Below, one piece after another: positions 58,500 through 64,000 of a DNA stretch of 64,000 bases. The notes below the pieces were generated by a model. It had not been told where the DNA came from. It saw only the letters and a program-made list of their open reading frames with translations, and searched no databases. A program made the translations under genes and the position numbers. Each line of letters starts with the position of its first letter. The stretch's first letter is position 1. Source of the stretch: Ficedula albicollis (taxonomy: Eukaryota > Chordata > Aves > Passeriformes > Muscicapidae); contig NC_021686.1 of assembly GCF_000247815.1 (NCBI RefSeq), forward strand, positions 12,836,562 through 12,900,561. The letters run 5' to 3'.

Positions 58500-61400
58500 G
58501 CTGTGCTTTTGCTGTCTCTCATTCCACCTAATGCTCTCCCTTTGCATCTCGCTCCCCTCCGGTGCCAAGGGCGCTGTTCTGCACACACGTGTCTGCACGA
58601 GCATGTCGGGGGGAAAGGGGGTCAGGGGAGGCCAGCCTGAGGTTGTCCCTGCTGGGATGGAGATGCAGGACTGGGCAGATGGCAGAGATTCATTTTGCTG
58701 GGAGATAGCACAGAGGTGAGAGAGGTGGAAGGGTGGTTTGAAGTTCTGTGGGGTTTGAGCCGCAGCACTGCTCAGCTGCGCTCCTCCGAGTGAGGCAAAC
58801 GTGTCCTTCCTTGCCAGGGCAGGAGCTGGGACACAGAGAGGCTGGATGGTTTGCTGGAAGTGCCTCCAGGAGCAGAAAACAGCCCTGAAGGGCCACCAGC
58901 TGTGGTTGGTAGCTGGTCACCTGGGGCCAGGCTTCCCAGAGTAGCCATAATCACCTTCATGTTGCCCAGTGAGGCACTGGATGGTGTCCTGGCACATCCG
59001 TGGGACAATGCTTCCCACTCAGCTGAGCTGTCCCACTGATCCAGTGGCAGTGGCTTCTCCAGACATCTTTGGGAAAACATCCTTACACTTATGAGGATTC
59101 TGGTGACCTGATAAGGCCAGGATTGGGGTGCAGAGAGGAAGGGACCACATTTTCATGCTTAAAAGAAGCCGCTCTCACAGCAATGGCTGATTATCTCTCA
59201 CTGCTTCACTGTGGCAGAGGGGCTCATTAGCAATGACAATTAGCATGTCCTTCATGGAGGTGTCAACTCAAGGCCTAAGGGTGACACGCAAGGTCTCCAT
59301 TTGAGGGAGGATGATCCTCAGGAACCCTGCAAGAGGGCTGTGGCTTGAGCTTTGTCTTGAACTTTGGCCACTCTTTAGCACTGGAACATCAGTGGGAGAA
59401 GGAGGGATGTTGTCAGTGGGAGCTCTTGGCCTCCCATCCCTGGTGGGGCATTGGATATAACAAGGAAGAAAACTTTTTTGATTTTATGCAAGAAAATGAT
59501 GACAGTAGAAACTCCAACCAAACCCTCAAGCGTTTGGACTGTGGTTGTCTGTATGGCAGGGGAGGCACTGGGAACAAGGACGTTTGAGGTTTATTCTTTT
59601 CACTGCTGCAGATTTTGGCAAATTACTCTCCCTGCCATAGTTTTCCCTGAGCAGTTTGAGATCAGCTGGGTTTATTATTTTATGAGTATTGGAGTGCAGG
59701 AATTGCTGTCTTCTGGTGAAAATAAATACAAAAATCCTGAAGCACGACTCCAAAGAGAGATGAGCCTGCAAAAAAATCACCGTGCTGGAAAGGGAGTATG
59801 TTTGGTTTGTCTTATTTTTCTTTTGCTTTCTGGGATTTTAGGATTCCTGTTGCAGGGATTGCACCAAGATGACAAACTAGAGAGTTTTCAAAATGGAAAC
59901 ACAATCCCCTGACTCCAGGAGCTCAGACTTAAATATCAACAAATAACTCAGGATGCGGTGCAAGTGCTGATGGAGCAGCTGACTCGGCGAGCGTGGAGGT
60001 GAGCAACTCCAGAGCCCCACAGAGCCCCAGAGTTCTGATTTGCTGAACCCAGTGGAATGAATTCCTATATTGGATGATCCATGTGCATGGGCCTCTGTGG
60101 GATCACGGCCAACATTTGTGAAGTGCTGTGAGATGCTTGGATGAAAGAGACCACAGAAGAGCAAAGTATTACTTTTTCATGATTGCTGCAATTGCAATCC
60201 TTGGGGCTGTCCAAATATTGTTGTTCCAAGTGAAAATATAAAATCATTTTGGCGTGTTTCTGTTTTGCATTGTGATAAATAGAAATGCAGGAGAGGGGGG
60301 AAAAGAAATCTCCTCCTAAGAATGAGAGAAGGAAAAGCAGCCCCTGTGCAATTTGTTACACATCTCATATGTCTCTGACTGCTAGCTGTAGAGATATTTA
60401 GAGGGAGTATTTAGCCAACCCAGTGCACAGCCTCTGGAGCCCTGGCTTCTGCTTTGGTCCATGCTTGGTTGAACCTTTACAGCAGCTTTATGGTTTTTCT
60501 GCAAAGCATTTCAGGAGAGGCTTTGATTCTGGAAGTTGCCAACTGCGCCGAGTGAGGCTAAGATGATTAATCAAATTATTTGAAGGGTGTTGGCCAGAAC
60601 TGGGCAGTGACCAGTCTCTGTCCTAATCTCTGGATTGAGATGTCAAGCCGGCCTCCAGCTCGGAGCGCTGAGCTCGCCAGGAGGCAGAGGGTGGGAAGAA
60701 ATCTCGGGCAGCAAACAGCCTGGCAGGGCTGCCCGTGGTGGGGAGGGCAAGTGGCCATCAGGGGCCATGGGCTGGCGCTGCCCAGTGGGCTGGGGGAGGC
60801 CGGGGGGCTCTGCCTGTCAGGAAGGCTGGACAAAGCTTCTCTAGCTGTCATGGAACAGGAGCAAGGTGAGGGTTGTGCCTCGTGCTGCCTTCCTCCCACC
60901 AGCTGCAGGGAAGAAGGGGGAATGGTTGGGATGTGCAGAGCTCCTGGATGAGGATGAGGATGGGGGCTTCTCTGCTCCCATGTCAGTTTAAGTTGTGGCC
61001 TGGTGTGGAAGAGATACAGGCATTGACCAAGTAATTTTGAACTTGGAACCCATGCCAGGTGCTATGGGGGGCTAGGGCTTTGGTTGTAATCTTGCAGGGA
61101 ATGGTGCAGGGTGGGTGGTGTGGGATGGGGCTGGCAGAGGGCTCCAGGAGATGAGAAACGCAGTGGGAAGCAGGGGCTTTGGCTCGGGGATGCGCTTTTC
61201 TCTTCAGGGACCAGCTGGGATTTTCACCCACCTGCTTTCCCGTTCAGCGTTTGGTTTTATTCACAGTTAAAGATGAAGCCAAAGCACCTGAGAAGGAGAA
61301 GGCACATGCTGCAGCCCAGCCCAGGGCAGCTGGGGTGGGGTGAAGGGGAAAGGCACTCGCATGGGGACGAGGGACCCTCCTGTGCCCTCCCTCCCCTCCT

Positions 61401-61680
61401 GCTCTGGGCGTTGCAGGCAGATGGGCTTTCCCCAGTGCCAGGGCCAGCATTTGGCACTGCAGCACAGGGAATTGCAGACCTCGCTCTCCTCTCCAGCTGG
61501 CTGGGTGGGCAGGGTCTCTGCCTGTTCGTGAGCCCCAAAGCGTGCGGGATCCCCTTTGCCGCTTGAGCCGGCAGCACCTGAGGCGTTCCATGGACCCCCG
61601 CCCTGAGCATCCTGCCTCTCCGCCCTCCCCGGAAAGCTAGAGGCTGGTTTCCTACCCACCACTCAACTGTTCCTCTGCAA
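58500..61680. other. Intergenic, no gene seen
   Basis: No gene recognised. 60140-60260 is a small AT-rich block (TTCATGATTGCTGCAATTGC) that may be conserved. 60640-60850 is moderately GC-rich. Confidence 0.45.
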
Positions 61681-61689
61681 AAACCTCTT

Positions 61690-62200
61690 AGCGTCCCTCC
61701 GGGTCTCTTCCAGCCCCAGCCCGCGCGTTCGCGGGACCCCGCTCGCCACTTGCGGGACCCCGCTCGCCACCTGCGCGGCCCCGGGCCGGCCCCGCACCGC
61801 TCCGCCGGGCACCCGCTGCCCACGGCACCGCCGTCACATGTGGCCATCAGCTGATGGCGAGGATGACTCAGCCGGCAGCTGTCGGGCCCCTAAAATAATG
61901 ACAAAAACAATTAGCAGTCCAAGCAGTAGCCTCTCCTTAATTATCTCCTCCGAGTTTAATTAACTAGCTAAATTATCAGCAGTAATGTAGGCATTAATTA
62001 TGTCAAATTACAGTGTAAAAATCACAAAGTGTGGAAAATGTCAATTCAGCTGCGCTCACCTGCCGGGCTGAGACGGGGCCGGTGACAGAGGCTCAGCCCG
62101 GCACCGGGGAAGGGCTGCTCCCCCTCCCCGGGGATCAGCATCCTGCCAGGCAGCCCCGGTGACACCGGGGGACACCAGCACCGCTGCCGACAGCAGAGAG
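61690..62200. promoter_or_regulatory. Orphan CpG island with adjoining homeodomain-motif block
   Basis: 61690-61880 has roughly 28 CpGs in 190 bp, including a 20-bp tandem (GCGGGACCCCGCTCGCCAC). E-boxes at 61835-61842 (CACATGTG) and 61848-61853, and a MAF/AP-1-like TGACTCAGC at 61864-61872, follow. 61890-62040 is AT-rich with TTAATTATCTCC, GTTTAATTAACTAGC and CATTAATTATGTC. A second CpG-rich piece runs to about 62200. No coding exon is visible, so it could be an enhancer or a non-coding RNA promoter. Confidence 0.45.
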
Positions 62201-62209
62201 TGGCACGGT

Positions 62210-63400
62210 TTTAGCTGGGAGCCTGGATGGGTGCTGGAGTGGGGAGGGGGGAGCATTTTGGCTCTGGCAGAGGGAGGGGAAGGAGCGTGGCTCCCCAAAC
62301 CAGATGGCTTGGATGCTGAATTATTAAATTATGAATATTAATACAAATCAGACACGGAAGAGGTAATAATTTTGCTGCCCTACAGAAATAATTAACATAA
62401 TTTTGATAAATTACATGATAAGAGAATCTCAAAATTGAGGTAGATTTATCTTAATTAATATCTTGGACTTGCTCCGAAAGGTAAATTGTTCCACTGGGGA
62501 CTGGGGAAGGGTGAAGAAGGAGCCCCTGGCTCTGTGAGCTGGACCTTTCCTGGGGTTAGCGTGGTGGGGAGGACAGGGCCCTCCCCCAGGCTGCACCCCA
62601 GCCCTGGCTCAGAGGGTGCAGTGTCAGGGTTATTCCCACCCCCCCGGGGACACTGAGTGACTTATTTCAGGTTGCAAGGGTTGGTCAGAGAGCAGAAGTC
62701 TGAGCTGGTGTCTCCATCTCCTTTGGACCCAGAGCCACTCTCCCCTGGGCTCTGCCAGGCACAGTGCTGGGCACTGGGGTCTGAGCCTGCAGGATAAATG
62801 GCTTCACCAAAAACTGCTGCACAAGTGTCCCTGGGCTTTGCTTCAGGTGTCCCTGCTTGGGCACAGGTGCCTTGTACCCCCTGTGCCTGTTCTGTTCATC
62901 CATCCTCACGGACACTCCAGGCAGGTACAGCAAGCACAGGTTTGCTTTTGGCTGGTGAGCTAGCACAAGCTGAACCCATGTTGGTGGGGCCATGCCACGT
63001 TGGAAGGGAACGTTCAGTTCCAGAGTGATTTGCTTCACCATCACTCTTGTGGTGTTGCCACTGTCCTACGTGGTTTTCCTTTAGCCTGCATGACTCCAGG
63101 TAAGCCCATGTCCCTCTCCAAGTGTGTGTGATGATGGGCACTGCCCTTCTCTTTGACAAGCTGGGATTTCCCCCAGGTCTTTGTCTTGGTGCTGCTGCTC
63201 ATCGGCTCTACCTGAAAAGGTGCAAATCTGCCCAAAGAAGGATGTACAGATAGGGGGTGCAAAATTGCTTTATGTGACATAAAATGTAGTAGTTAAATCT
63301 CAGTCATCCAGAGGGATGTAACCTTCCAGCAGTGACTTAGCCCCCAGAACATCCCCCAGGCACAGGTACAGGTGTGTGCATGGAGATCATCCATAGCTTG
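62210..63400. other. Intergenic, no gene seen
   Basis: A further AT-rich block lies at 62320-62480 (AATTATTAAATTATGAATAT, ATAATTAACATAATTTTG). The rest shows nothing I can support. Confidence 0.45.
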
Positions 63401-63404
63401 TGGC

Positions 63405-63545
63405 ATCGAAGCTGCAACTCGAATTGCAGGGCTAATTGCAAAATTAAAGTCAATTATTCTTTACTATGACATTTTTGTAATGTCAGATCAGGCAATGTAG
63501 GAGAAGATGTTATCTGTAAGTCCATAATGTCTATTTTAAATGTCC
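63405..63545. promoter_or_regulatory. Small candidate conserved block
   Basis: CTAATTGCAAAATTAAAGTC and CAATTATTCTTTACTATGAC lie within about 140 bp of AT-rich sequence. Weak on its own. Confidence 0.25.
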
Positions 63546-63839
63546 AGAGTTCTGGCCCCACCACAGTTCTTTCTGCAGCCTGGTTATGTTTCAAGTATGT
63601 GTCTGCTGCAAGGGCTTAGAGCTCGGTTACTTGATATATTTCTGACACGGGTGAGCAGGAGGAGAGTGAGGAGCAGACAGGAGAGGCTGTTCTCAGGAGG
63701 CTTCAGTCTTGGTCTTGAGCTCGAGAGGTTTTTAGATTCACATCCATGCCTTTGCCAGCTTAATTGGCAAAAGCTTTAATTTTTCAGAAGGGTTAGAAAT
63801 CTTGTTGATCTGTTCCCACTGGCAGGATTTAAAGCCTCA

Positions 63840-64000
63840 AACACTTTACTTTTTCAAAGAGCTGTACAAATGTTAACTAATACAGCCCCAGTTAAGCATA
63901 ATCTGTAGATGGGGAAACAGAGTCACACGCTGCATGAGTGCCTGGATGGGGAGTTGCTGGGTCCTTGTCCCACGCTTCATCCAGAAGGCACTGGCATGTC
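63840..64000 (+). mobile_element. Possible ancient MIR/L3-like repeat
   Basis: The order AAAGAGCTGTACAAATGTTA, ACTAATACAGCCCC, GTAGATGGGGAAACAGAG and then a GGGTCCTTGTCCCAC end matches the layout of old tetrapod repeats of the MIR/L3 type. It runs to the window edge. Confidence 0.45.

Noticed and set aside
61257..61847. 196-codon open frame on the minus strand
   Set aside because: High GC and few stop codons in a CpG island explain it; no recognisable protein.

Overview
The window is nuclear DNA from a vertebrate, most probably a bird. It carries two multi-exon genes with canonical GT-AG introns, both on the + strand. The introns are short for vertebrates, and a CR1-type retroposon fragment (typical of birds and other sauropsids) sits in one of them. 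The gene order INTS1 then MICALL2, tail to head, is the conserved amniote order (human 7p22.3, avian chromosome 14 as I recall it). In that order the next gene downstream is the homeobox gene UNCX, which is not in the window. Species cannot be fixed from the sequence.

Region 1 (12-14.4 kb) holds the last 22 coding exons of INTS1, the large scaffold subunit of the nuclear Integrator complex. They code for about 1,050 C-terminal residues; the N-terminal half lies left of the window. The reading frame is intact through every junction. One exon carries an in-frame 15-bp tandem repeat adding about 53 Gly/Ala/Ser/Thr-rich residues, and another exon's splice acceptor lies at the edge of a CR1 fragment.

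Region 2 (14.4-22.3 kb) is intergenic. I recognise no gene there. Two AT-rich, homeodomain-motif-dense blocks (17.88-18.1 and 21.8-22.3 kb) look like conserved non-coding elements.

Region 3 (22.3-50 kb) is the complete MICALL2 gene: a GC-rich promoter, exon 1 trapped between two uninterrupted poly-C tracts (228 and 253 nt), a 7.9-kb first intron, and 17 coding exons giving a model of 797 residues with CH, LIM and C-terminal bMERB domains. Intron 1 contains a decayed retroviral gag-like fragment on the minus strand and a perfect-looking 387-bp tandem duplication. Short local tandem duplications recur through the gene, including one that copies the end of the last coding exon into the 3' UTR.

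Region 4 (50-64 kb) shows no gene. It holds several AT-rich, motif-dense blocks and an isolated CpG island near 61.7-62.2 kb. By position it would belong to the regulatory landscape between MICALL2 and UNCX. That is inference from synteny, not something the window proves.

The two genes are not functionally linked: INTS1 acts in RNA 3'-end processing and Pol II termination, MICALL2 in Rab13/Rab8-dependent junction and actin remodelling. I found no undescribed gene system. The most notable points are the poly-C tracts, the coding minisatellite in INTS1, the CR1-edge splice site and the candidate regulatory blocks.
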